A stretch of DNA of 64,000 nt from Cladorhizidae sp. MBARI D1340-BT2. Taxonomy: Eukaryota; Porifera; Demospongiae; Poecilosclerida; Cladorhizidae. This document shows positions 1 through 10,500 of the stretch, piece by piece. The notes beneath the pieces are model-generated. The model had not been told where the DNA came from and did no database searches. It was given only the letters and a program-made list of their open reading frames with translations. The translations under genes were made by a program, and so were the position numbers. The stretch spans positions 1,148,501 through 1,212,500 of the forward strand of contig JAQNBH010000021.1 of assembly GCA_028752905.1 (NCBI GenBank), written 5' to 3'. Numbering within the stretch: the stretch's first letter is position 1; the number at the start of each line of letters is the position of its first letter.

Positions 1-224
1 GTTTCTCTATGTGTTCTCTATCTTGATGCTAAACAGGTTAGCTTCATAGATTCTCCACACTTCACTGTATAAACTTGATATATAGCTATTAAGATAGGTC
101 TCTCCCTGTGCTCTCTGTTGATATCAAACATCCATAATATTCTGCACACTTCACTGTAATGGACTTGATATGATTCGAATGATAGGTTTCATTATGTGTT
201 CTCTATCTTGATATTTGCCCTAAT
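1..224 (+). repeat. Partial satellite unit, left edge
   Basis: This is the last 224 bp of a 911-bp unit cut by the window edge. It starts in the end of sub-repeat B and contains all of sub-repeat C (23-207) plus the 17-bp spacer before the next phase start. It matches the same part of the neighbouring S-class units, so the array continues leftwards beyond the window. Confidence 0.95.
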
Positions 225-2046
225 TTGGTCTATAATATGTTTCTAATTTTTTCCCAAAAAATCTTGTTATTTTGCCGTAAAGCTCATAACTTTTCTACAC
301 TTTACCCCAAAAAGATAATTTTTATATCATCGGATAGCCCTTCTAATTATCTGTCTTTTGTACGTGCCAAAATATTGAGTACTCTAAGTATTAGCAAGTT
401 ATGGTGATTTGAAGTGGTAAGGTTTGCGATCTTTCCTGGCGTTTTCCAGTTGCCAAAGCGGTGGCCTGCCAGTGAAAAACCACTACATTTATTGATAATC
501 TGTTGACATGTTGCAGATAAGGGCCTTCTCTATCAGTTGACAAAATCTGGGACTTTGGTCTTGTTAATTAGGGCAGTTATGAATTGTACTCTTACTTGAT
601 GCTAAACATGTTAGCTTCGTAGATTATCCACACTTCACTGAATAGACTTGATGTATAGCTATTAAGATAGGACTCTCTAAGTGCTCTCTCTTGATACCAA
701 ACATCCATATATTCTGCACACTTCACTGTAATGGACTTGCAAGATAGGTATCTCTCAGTGTTCTCTATCTTGAGCTAAACATGTTAGCTTCATAGATTCT
801 CCACACTTCACTGAATAGAGTTGATATATAGCTCTAAAGGTAGGCCTCTCTCTGTTCTCTCTCTTGATACCAAACATCCGTATATTCTGCATACATAGAA
901 TCACAAGATAGGTTTCTCTATGTGTTCTCTATCTTGATGCTAAACAGGTTAGCTTCATAGATTCTCCACACTTCACTGTATAAACTTGATATATAGCTAT
1001 TAAGATAGGTCTCTCCCTGTGCTCTCTGTTGATATCAAACATCCATAATATTCTGCACACTTCACTGTAATGGACTTGATATGATTCGAATGATAGGTTT
1101 CATTATGTGTTCTCTATCTTGATATTTGCCCTAATTTGGTCTATAATATGTTTCTCATTTTTTCCCAAAAAATCTTGTTATTTTGCCGTAAAGCTCATAA
1201 CTTTTCTACACTTTACCCCCAAAAGATAATTTTTATATCATCGGATAGCCCTTCTAATTATCTGTCTTTTGTACGTGCCAAAATATTGAGTACTCTAAGT
1301 ATTAGCAAGTTATGGTGATTTGAAGTGGTAAGGTTTGCGATCTTTCCTGGCGTTTTCCAGTTGCCAAAGCGGTGGCCTGCCAGTGAAAAACCACTACATT
1401 TATTGATAATCTGTTGACATGTTGCAGATAAGGGCCTTCTCTATCAGTTGACAAAATCTGGGACTTTGGTCTTGTTAATTAGGGCAGTTATGAATTGTAC
1501 TCTTACTTGATGCTAAACATGTTAGCTTCGTAGATTATCCACACTTCACTGAATAGACTTGATGTATAGCTATTAAGATAGGACTCTCTAAGTGCTCTCT
1601 CTTGATACCAAACATCCATATATTCTGCACACTTCACTGTAATGGACTTGCAAGATAGGTATCTCTCAGTGTTCTCTATCTTGAGCTAAACATGTTAGCT
1701 TCATAGATTCTCCACACTTCACTGAATAGACTTGATATATAGCTCTAAAGGTAGGCCTCTCTCTGTTCTCTCTCTTGATACCATACGTCCGTATATTCTG
1801 CATACATAGAATCACAAGATAGGTTTCTCTATGTGTTCTCTATCTTGATGCTAAACAGGTTAGCTTCATAGATTCTCCACACTTCACTGTATAAACTTGA
1901 TATATAGCTATTAAGATAGGTCTCTCCCTGTGCTCTCTGTTGATATCAAACATCCATAATATTCTGCATACTTCACTGTAATGGACTTGATATGATTCGA
2001 ATGATAGGTTTCATTATGTGTTCTCTATCTTGATATTTGCCATAAT

Positions 2047-2954
2047 TTGGTCTATATGTTTCTCATTTTTCCCCAAAAAATCTTGTTATTTTGCCGTAAA
2101 GCTCATAACTTTTCTACACTTTACCCCAAAAAGATAATTTTTATATCATCGGATAGCCCTTCTAATTATCTGTCTTTTGTACGTGCCAAAATATTGAGTA
2201 CTCTAAGTATTAGCAAGTTATGGTGATTTGAAGTGGTAAGGTTTGCGATCTTTCCTGGCGTTTTCCAGTTGCCAAAGCGGTGGCCTGCCAGTGAAAAACC
2301 ACTACATTTATTGATAATCTGTTGACATGTTGCAGATAAGGGCCTTCTCTATCAGTTGACAAAATCTGGGACTTTGGTCTTGTTAATTAGGGCAGTTATG
2401 AATTGTACTCTTACTTGAAGCTAAACATGTTAGCTTCGTAGATTATCCACACTTCACTGAATAGACTTGATGTATAGCTATTAAGATAGGACTCTCTAAG
2501 TGCTCTCTCTTGATACCAAACATCCATATATTCTGCACACTTCACTGTAATGGACTTGCAAGATAGGTATCTCTCAGTGTTCTCTATCTTGAGCTAAACA
2601 TGTTAGCTTCATAGATTCTCCACACTTCACTGAATAGAGTTGATATATAGCTCTAAAGGTAGGCCTCTCTCTGTTCTCTCTCTTGATACCAAACATCCGT
2701 ATATTCTGCATACATAGAATCACAAGATAGGTTTCTCTATGTGTTCTCTATCTTGATGCTAAACAGGTTAGCTTCATAGATTCTCCACACTTCACTGTAT
2801 AAACTTGATATATAGCTATTAAGATAGGTCTCTCCCTGTGCTCTCTGTTGATATCAAACATCCATAATATTCTGCACACTTCACTGTAATGGACTTGATA
2901 TGATTCGAATGATAGGTTTCATTATGTGTTCTCTATCTTGATATTTGCCCTAAT
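2047..2954 (+). repeat. V-class unit, 908 bp, first copy
   Basis: It has CCATAATTTGG before the phase start, lacks ATA in TCTATAATATG (-3 bp) and carries T5C4A6. The unit before it has TCTGCATACTTC, ATACGTCCG and TAGACTT in B. Its own sub-repeat A starts TTGAAGC (A at 2419). The same set recurs at 9332, and a related one at the right end of the window. Confidence 0.88.
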
Positions 2955-5687
2955 TTGGTCTATAATATGTTTCTCATTTTTTCCCAAAAAATCTTGTTAT
3001 TTTGCCGTAAAGCTCATAACTTTTCTACACTTTACCCCAAAAAGATAATTTTTATATCATCGGATAGCCCTTCTAATTATCTGTCTTTTGTACGTGCCAA
3101 AATATTGAGTACTCTAAGTATTAGCAAGTTATGGTGATTTGAAGTGGTAAGGTTTGCGATCTTTCCTGGCGTTTTCCAGTTGCCAAAGCGGTGGCCTGCC
3201 AGTGAAAAACCACTACATTTATTGATAATCTGTTGACATGTTGCAGATAAGGGCCTTCTCTATCAGTTGACAAAATCTGGGACTTTGGTCTTGTTAATTA
3301 GGGCAGTTATGAATTGTACTCTTACTTGATGCTAAACATGTTAGCTTCGTAGATTATCCACACTTCACTGAATAGACTTGATGTATAGCTATTAAGATAG
3401 GACTCTCTAAGTGCTCTCTCTTGATACCAAACATCCATATATTCTGCACACTTCACTGTAATGGACTTGCAAGATAGGTATCTCTCAGTGTTCTCTATCT
3501 TGAGCTAAACATGTTAGCTTCATAGATTCTCCACACTTCACTGAATAGAGTTGATATATAGCTCTAAAGGTAGGCCTCTCTCCGTTCTCTCTCTTGATAC
3601 CAAACATCCGTATATTCTGCATACATAGAATCACAAGATAGGTTTCTCTATGTGTTCTCTATCTTGATGCTAAACAGGTTAGCTTCATAGATTCTCCACA
3701 CTTCACTGTATAAACTTGATATATAGCTATTAAGATAGGTCTCTCCCTGTGCTCTCTGTTGATATCAAACATCCATAATATTCTGCACACTTCACTGTAA
3801 TGGACTTGATATGATTCGAATGATAGGTTTCATTATGTGTTCTCTATCTTGATATTTGCCCTAATTTGGTCTATAATATGTTTCTCATTTTTTCCCAAAA
3901 AATCTTGTTATTTTGCCGTAAAGCTCATAACTTTTCTACACTTTACCCCAAAAAGATAATTTTTATATCATCGGATAGCCCTTCTAATTATCTGTCTTTT
4001 GTACGTGCCAAAATATTGAGTACTCTAAGTATTAGCAAGTTATGGTGATTTGAAGTGGTAAGGTTTGCGATCTTTCCTGGCGTTTTCCAGTTGCCAAAGC
4101 GGTGGCCTGCCAGTGAAAAACCACTACATTTATTGATAATCTGTTGACATGTTGCAGATAAGGGCCTTCTCTATCAGTTGACAAAATCTGGGACTTTGGT
4201 CTTGTTAATTAGGGCAGTTATGAATTGTACTCTTACTTGATGCTAAACATGTTAGCTTCGTAGATTATCCACACTTCACTGAATAGACTTGATGTATAGC
4301 TATTAAGATAGGACTCTCTAAGTGCTCTCTCTTGATACCAAACATCCATATATTCTGCACACTTCACTGTAATGGACTTGCAAGATAGGTATCTCTCAGT
4401 GTTCTCTATCTTGAGCTAAACATGTTAGCTTCATAGATTCTCCACACTTCACTGAATAGAGTTGATATATAGCTCTAAAGGTAGGCCTCTCTCTGTTCTC
4501 TCTCTTGATACCAAACATCCGTATATTCTGCATACATAGAATCACAAGATAGGTTTCTCTATGTGTTCTCTATCTTGATGCTAAACAGGTTAGCTTCATA
4601 GATTCTCCACACTTCACTGTATAAACTTGATATATAGCTATTAAGATAGGTCTCTCCCTGTGCTCTCTGTTGATATCAAACATCCATAATATTCTGCACA
4701 CTTCACTGTAATGGACTTGATATGATTCGAATGATAGGTTTCATTATGTGTTCTCTATCTTGATATTTGCCCTAATTTGGTCTATAATATGTTTCTCATT
4801 TTTCCCCCAAAAATCTTGCTTTTTTGCCGTAAAGCTCATAACTTTTCTACACTTTATCCAAAAAAGATAATTTTTATATTACTGAATAGCCCTTCTAATT
4901 ATCTGTCTTTTGTACGTGCCAAAATTTTGTGTACTCTAAGTATTAGCAAGTTATGGTGATTTGAAGTGGTAAGGTTTGCGATCTTTCCTGGCGTTTTCCA
5001 GTTGCCAAAGCGGTGGCCTGCCAGTGAAAAACCACTACATTTATTGATAATCTGTTGACATGTTGCAGATAAGGGCCTTCTCTATCAGTTGACAAAATCT
5101 GGGACTTTGGTCTTGTTAATTAGGGCAGTTATGAATTGTACTCTTACTTGATGCTAAACATGTTAGCTTCGTAGATTATCCACACTTCACTGAATAGACT
5201 TGATGTATAGCTATTAAGATAGGACTCTCTAAGTGCTCTCTCTTGATACCAAACATCCATATATTCTGCACACTTCACTGTAATGGACTTGCAAGATAGG
5301 TATCTCTCAGTGTTCTCTATCTTGAGCTAAACATGTTAGCTTCATAGATTCTCCACACTTCACTGAATAGAGTTGATATATAGCTCTAAAGGTAGGCCTC
5401 TCTCTGTTCTCTCTCTTGATACCAAACATCCGTATATTCTGCATACATAGAATCACAAGATAGGTTTCTCTATGTGTTCTCTATCTTGATGCTAAACAGG
5501 TTAGCTTCATAGATTCTCCACACTTCACTGTATAAACTTGATATATAGCTATTAAGATAGGTCTCTCCCTGTGCTCTCTGTTGATATCAAACATCCATAA
5601 TATTCTGCACACTTCACTGTAATGGACTTGATATGATTCGAATGATAGGTTTCATTATGTGTTCTCTATCTTGATATTTGCCCTAAT

Positions 5688-5842
5688 TTGGTCTATAATA
5701 TGTTTCTCATTTTTTCCCAAAAAATCTTGTTATTTTGCCGTAAAGCTCATAACTTTTCTACACTTTACCCCAAAAAGATAATTTTTATATCATCGGATAG
5801 CCCTTCTAATTATCTGTCTTTTGTACGTGCCAAAATATTGAG
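5688..5842 (+). repeat. Variable 5' cassette of the unit
   Basis: This segment carries most of the sequence variation between units. Alternative states seen across the window are S (GTTATT, ACCCC, CATCGG, ATTGAG), L (GCTTTTTT, ATCCAAAAAA, TTACTGAATAG, TTTTGTG), P (GCTTTTTT, ATCTAAAAAA, CACCGAATAG, TTTTGTG), F (the ATA deletion, T3C7A5, AAAAAGAAAA, CACCGG), K (GTTATT, ACCCC, CACCGAATAG, ATTGTG) and one strongly divergent state at 34,806 and 50,094. The states are linked sets of differences, not independent point changes. The same cassette occurs with different downstream sequences, so it behaves as an exchangeable module. Confidence 0.85.
5710..5724 (+). repeat. Constant-length T-C-A homopolymer tract
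   Basis: Here the tract is six T, three C and six A. Elsewhere it reads T5C4A6 (2047, 6599), T5C5A5 (4777, 26,630), T6C4A5 (22,083, 28,445), T4C6A5 (12,062, 31,171), T3C7A5 (27,539, 35,717) and T4C5A6 (63,743). In every copy I counted the total is 15 nt, so the borders of the C run move while the length stays fixed. Confidence 0.85.
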
Positions 5843-5883
5843 TACTCTAAGTATTAGCAAGTTATGGTGATTTGAAGTGGTAA

Positions 5884-5936
5884 GGTTTGCGATCTTTCCT
5901 GGCGTTTTCCAGTTGCCAAAGCGGTGGCCTGCCAGT
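5884..5936 (+). repeat. Invariant 53-bp core of the unit
   Basis: This GC-richer stretch runs from GGTTTGCGATC to GGCCTGCCAGT and, by eye, is identical in all 71 units that contain it, including those with the most divergent 5' cassettes. The bases at both borders do vary: GGTAAGG or GGTGAGG upstream, CAGTGAAA or CAGTAAA downstream. It holds three CpG sites in an otherwise AT-rich unit and short inverted arms (CTGGC with GCCAG; CTGG with CCAG). A protein-binding or nucleosome-positioning constraint is possible but only inferred; recent homogenisation could also produce it. Confidence 0.75.
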
Positions 5937-6063
5937 GAAAAACCACTACATTTATTGATAATCTGTTGACATGTTGCAGATAAGGGCCTTCTCTATCAGT
6001 TGACAAAATCTGGGACTTTGGTCTTGTTAATTAGGGCAGTTATGAATTGTACTCTTACTTGAT

Positions 6064-6078
6064 GCTAAACATGTTAGC
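6064..6078 (+). repeat. Short palindrome GCTAA-ACATG-TTAGC
   Basis: Five-bp inverted arms around a 5-nt centre occur three times per unit, at 6064-6078, 6237-6251 and 6402-6416 in the reference unit. The third copy has ACAGG in the centre, and ACCGG before F-type units. It is the most recognisable marker of the sub-repeat starts. Confidence 0.65.
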
Positions 6079-6202
6079 TTCGTAGATTATCCACACTTCA
6101 CTGAATAGACTTGATGTATAGCTATTAAGATAGGACTCTCTAAGTGCTCTCTCTTGATACCAAACATCCATATATTCTGCACACTTCACTGTAATGGACT
6201 TG

Positions 6203-6235
6203 CAAGATAGGTATCTCTCAGTGTTCTCTATCTTG
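6203..6235 (+). repeat. Inverted repeat CAAGATAG/CTATCTTG at the A/B border
   Basis: Perfect 8-bp arms (6203-6210 and 6228-6235) flank a 17-nt CT-rich loop. The element recurs in every unit at the same place and could extrude a short stem. Biological use is not shown by the sequence. Confidence 0.7.
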
Positions 6236-6366
6236 AGCTAAACATGTTAGCTTCATAGATTCTCCACACTTCACTGAATAGAGTTGATATATAGCTCTAA
6301 AGGTAGGCCTCTCTCTGTTCTCTCTCTTGATACCAAACATCCGTATATTCTGCATACATAGAATCA

Positions 6367-6399
6367 CAAGATAGGTTTCTCTATGTGTTCTCTATCTTG
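6367..6399 (+). repeat. Inverted repeat CAAGATAG/CTATCTTG at the B/C border
   Basis: This is a second copy of the same 8-bp inverted arms (6367-6374 and 6392-6399) with a 17-nt loop, expected because B and C are paralogous. In units preceding F-type units the loop end reads GTTATC instead of GTTCTC, leaving the arms intact. Confidence 0.7.
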
Positions 6400-6546
6400 A
6401 TGCTAAACAGGTTAGCTTCATAGATTCTCCACACTTCACTGTATAAACTTGATATATAGCTATTAAGATAGGTCTCTCCCTGTGCTCTCTGTTGATATCA
6501 AACATCCATAATATTCTGCACACTTCACTGTAATGGACTTGATATG

Positions 6547-6554
6547 ATTCGAAT
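6547..6554 (+). repeat. ATTCGAAT palindrome in sub-repeat C
   Basis: A perfect 8-bp palindrome near the end of C, present once per unit. The unit preceding 40,263 and its duplicate before 55,551 read TTTCGAAT. It loosely resembles the first part of a CENP-B box and the core of a Pol III B-box, but neither match is complete, so no binding function is claimed. Confidence 0.5.
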
Positions 6555-7509
6555 GATAGGTTTCATTATGTGTTCTCTATCTTGATATTTGCCCTAATTT
6601 GGTCTATAATATGTTTCTCATTTTTCCCCAAAAAATCTTGTTATTTTGCCGTAAAGCTCATAACTTTTCTACACTTTACCCCAAAAAGATAATTTTTATA
6701 TCATCGGATAGCCCTTCTAATTATCTGTCTTTTGTACGTGCCAAAATATTGAGTACTCTAAGTATTAGCAAGTTATGGTGATTTGAAGTGGTAAGGTTTG
6801 CGATCTTTCCTGGCGTTTTCCAGTTGCCAAAGCGGTGGCCTGCCAGTGAAAAACCACTACATTTATTGATAATCTGTTGACATGTTGCAGATAAGGGCCT
6901 TCTCTATCAGTTGACAAAATCTGGGACTTTGGTCTTGTTAATTAGGGCAGTTATGAATTGTACTCTTACTTGATGCTAAACATGTTAGCTTCGTAGATTA
7001 TCCACACTTCACTGAATAGACTTGATGTATAGCTATTAAGATAGGACTCTCTAAGTGCTCTCTCTTGATACCAAACATCCATATATTCTGCACACTTCAC
7101 TGTAATGGACTTGCAAGATAGGTATCTCTCAGTGTTCTCTATCTTGAGCTAAACATGTTAGCTTCATAGATTCTCCACACTTCACTGAATAGAGTTGATA
7201 TATAGCTCTAAAGGTAGGCCTCTCTCTGTTCTCTCTCTTGATACCAAACATCCGTATATTCTGCATACATAGAATCACAAGATAGGTTTCTCTATGTGTT
7301 CTCTATCTTGATGCTAAACAGGTTAGCTTCATAGATTCTCCACACTTCACTGTATAAACTTGATATATAGCTATTAAGATAGGTCTCTCCCTGTGCTCTC
7401 TGTTGATATCAAACATCCATAATATTCTGCACACTTCACTGTAATGGACTTGATATGATTCGAATGATAGGTTTCATTATGTGTTCTCTATCTTGATATT
7501 TGCCCTAAT

Positions 7510-10500
7510 TTGGTCTATAATATGTTTCTCATTTTTTCCCAAAAAATCTTGTTATTTTGCCGTAAAGCTCATAACTTTTCTACACTTTACCCCAAAAAGA
7601 TAATTTTTATATCATCGGATAGCCCTTCTAATTATCTGTCTTTTGTACGTGCCAAAATATTGAGTACTCTAAGTATTAGCAAGTTATGGTGATTTGAAGT
7701 GGTAAGGTTTGCGATCTTTCCTGGCGTTTTCCAGTTGCCAAAGCGGTGGCCTGCCAGTGAAAAACCACTACATTTATTGATAATCTGTTGACATGTTGCA
7801 GATAAGGGCCTTCTCTATCAGTTGACAAAATCTGGGACTTTGGTCTTGTTAATTAGGGCAGTTATGAATTGTACTCTTACTTGAAGCTAAACATGTTAGC
7901 TTCGTAGATTATCCACACTTCACTGAATAGACTTGATGTATAGCTATTAAGATAGGACTCTCTAAGTGCTCTCTCTTGATACCAAACATCCATATATTCT
8001 GCACACTTCACTGTAATGGACTTGCAAGATAGGTATCTCTCAGTGTTCTCTATCTTGAGCTAAACATGTTAGCTTCATAGATTCTCCACACTTCACTGAA
8101 TAGAGTTGATATATAGCTCTAAAGGTAGGCCTCTCTCTGTTCTCTCTCTTGATACCAAACATCCGTATATTCTGCATACATAGAATCACAAGATAGGTTT
8201 CTCTATGTGTTCTCTATCTTGATGCTAAACAGGTTAGCTTCATAGATTCTCCACACTTCACTGTATAAACTTGATATATAGCTATTAAGATAGGTCTCTC
8301 CCTGTGCTCTCTGTTGATATCAAACATCCATAATATTCTGCACACTTCACTGTAATGGACTTGATATGATTCGAATGATAGGTTTCATTATGTGTTCTCT
8401 ATCTTGATATTTGCCCTAATTTGGTCTATAATATGTTTCTCATTTTTTCCCAAAAAATCTTGTTATTTTGCCGTAAAGCTCATAACTTTTCTACACTTTA
8501 CCCCAAAAAGATAATTTTTATATCATCGGATAGCCCTTCTAATTATCTGTCTTTTGTACGTGCCAAAATATTGAGTACTCTAAGTATTAGCAAGTTATGG
8601 TGATTTGAAGTGGTAAGGTTTGCGATCTTTCCTGGCGTTTTCCAGTTGCCAAAGCGGTGGCCTGCCAGTGAAAAACCACTACATTTATTGATAATCTGTT
8701 GACATGTTGCAGATAAGGGCCTTCTCTATCAGTTGACAAAATCTGGGACTTTGGTCTTGTTAATTAGGGCAGTTATGAATTGTACTCTTACTTGATGCTA
8801 AACATGTTAGCTTCGTAGATTATCCACACTTCACTGAATAGACTTGATGTATAGCTATTAAGATAGGACTCTCTAAGTGCTCTCTCTTGATACCAAACAT
8901 CCATATATTCTGCACACTTCACTGTAATGGACTTGCAAGATAGGTATCTCTCAGTGTTCTCTATCTTGAGCTAAACATGTTAGCTTCATAGATTCTCCAC
9001 ACTTCACTGAATAGACTTGATATATAGCTCTAAAGGTAGGCCTCTCTCTGTTCTCTCTCTTGATACCATACGTCCGTATATTCTGCATACATAGAATCAC
9101 AAGATAGGTTTCTCTATGTGTTCTCTATCTTGATGCTAAACAGGTTAGCTTCATAGATTCTCCACACTTCACTGTATAAACTTGATATATAGCTATTAAG
9201 ATAGGTCTCTCCCTGTGCTCTCTGTTGATATCAAACATCCATAATATTCTGCATACTTCACTGTAATGGACTTGATATGATTCGAATGATAGGTTTCATT
9301 ATGTGTTCTCTATCTTGATATTTGCCATAATTTGGTCTATATGTTTCTCATTTTTCCCCAAAAAATCTTGTTATTTTGCCGTAAAGCTCATAACTTTTCT
9401 ACACTTTACCCCAAAAAGATAATTTTTATATCATCGGATAGCCCTTCTAATTATCTGTCTTTTGTACGTGCCAAAATATTGAGTACTCTAAGTATTAGCA
9501 AGTTATGGTGATTTGAAGTGGTAAGGTTTGCGATCTTTCCTGGCGTTTTCCAGTTGCCAAAGCGGTGGCCTGCCAGTGAAAAACCACTACATTTATTGAT
9601 AATCTGTTGACATGTTGCAGATAAGGGCCTTCTCTATCAGTTGACAAAATCTGGGACTTTGGTCTTGTTAATTAGGGCAGTTATGAATTGTACTCTTACT
9701 TGAAGCTAAACATGTTAGCTTCGTAGATTATCCACACTTCACTGAATAGACTTGATGTATAGCTATTAAGATAGGACTCTCTAAGTGCTCTCTCTTGATA
9801 CCAAACATCCATATATTCTGCACACTTCACTGTAATGGACTTGCAAGATAGGTATCTCTCAGTGTTCTCGATCTTGAGCTAAACATGTTAGCTTCATAGA
9901 TTCTCCACACTTCACTGAATAGAGTTGATATATAGCTCTAAAGGTAGGCCTCTCTCTGTTCTCTCTCTTGATACCAAACATCCGTATATTCTGCATACAT
10001 AGAATCACAAGATAGGTTTCTCTATGTGTTCTCTATCTTGATGCTAAACAGGTTAGCTTCATAGATTCTCCACACTTCACTGTATAAACTTGATATATAG
10101 CTATTAAGATAGGTCTCTCCCTGTGCTCTCTGTTGATATCAAACATCCATAATATTCTGCACACTTCACTGTAATGGACTTGATATGATTCGAATGATAG
10201 GTTTCATTATGTGTTCTCTATCTTGATATTTGCCCTAATTTGGTCTATAATATGTTTCTCATTTTTTCCCAAAAAATCTTGTTATTTTGCCATAAAGCTC
10301 ATAACTTTTCTACACTTTACCCCAAAAAGATAATTTTTATATCATCGGATAGCCCTTCTAATTATCTGTCTTTTGTACGTGCCAAAATATTGAGTACTCT
10401 AAGTATTAGCAAGTTATGGTGATTTGAAGTGGTAAGGTTTGCGATCTTTCCTGGCGTTTTCCAGTTGCCAAAGCGGTGGCCTGCCAGTGAAAAACCACTA

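Larger units (their letters stand above)
6059..6581 (+). repeat. Three nested sub-repeats A, B, C within the unit
   Basis: A (6059-6232, 174 bp), B (6233-6396, 164 bp) and C (6397-6581, 185 bp) each begin TTGA(T)GCTAAACA and end in GTGTTCTCTATC. Each is in turn two related blocks that share an AAGATAGG-like start, a CT-rich run, TTGAT, AAACAT and a CACACTTCACTG-like stretch. The long blocks carry GCTAAACATGTTAGC and the short ones ACCAAACATCC. A has GACTTGATGTATAGC, B has GAGTTGATATATAGC and C has AAACTTGATATATAGC. B lacks a normal second CACTTCACTG, having CATACATAGAATCAC instead. So this half of the unit grew from a basic block of about 85 bp. Confidence 0.88.
5688..6598 (+). repeat. Reference 911-bp satellite unit (S class)
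   Basis: This is a typical unit used here as the reference for internal coordinates. In order it holds a variable AT-rich 5' cassette (5688-5842), a linker, the invariant core (5884-5936), a conserved AT-rich stretch with two TTGACA words, and three related sub-repeats A (6059-6232), B (6233-6396) and C (6397-6581), then a 17-bp spacer. S-class markers are the T6C3A6 tract, GTTATT, ACCCC, CATCGG and ATTGAG in the 5' cassette, then AAGGGCC, GGGAC, GTACTC and CACTTC downstream, TAGAGTT and ACATCCG in B. The only open frames are about 60 codons, begin at TTG, and are best read as by-products of repetition. Confidence 0.93.
225..7509 (+). repeat. Eight-unit higher-order repeat, copy 1 (7,285 bp)
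   Basis: Units start at 225, 1136, 2047, 2955, 3866, 4777, 5688 and 6599. Most are S class; 2047 is V and 4777 has an L cassette on an S-type 3' part. Markers shared with the next block at +7,285 are ATACGTCCG and TAGACTT in the unit at 1136, the V unit, CTCTCCGTT at 3583 and the L unit. Private changes are TTCTAATT (A at 245) and ACCCCCAAAA near 1220. The T5C4A6 tract at 6599 does not match its partner, so later exchange has blurred the period. Confidence 0.78.

Noticed and set aside
225..407. A 60-codon open frame repeated in most units (225, 1136, 2955 and so on)
   Set aside because: It begins at TTG, is broken by the 3-bp loss or by stops in V, F and divergent units, lies in the most variable part of the unit, and shows no domain. 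It persists because the DNA is repeated.
5966..6005. Bacterial -35 promoter words (two TTGACA)
   Set aside because: No suitably spaced -10 element or downstream gene exists, and the setting is a satellite array.
6546..6556. Pol III B-box or tRNA-derived SINE
   Set aside because: GATTCGAATGA only partly matches the B-box, no properly spaced A-box was found, and there is no tRNA-like fold or poly(A) tail.
6547..6563. CENP-B box in ATTCGAATGATAGG
   Set aside because: The TTCGNNNNA part fits, but the required CGGG end is absent (GGTT here), so the evolutionarily fixed core is incomplete.
5688..6598. Tandemly arrayed transposon (MITE or Helitron-like)
   Set aside because: Unit borders show no terminal inverted repeats, target-site duplications or clear Helitron ends, and no isolated copy with flanks is present to define an element.
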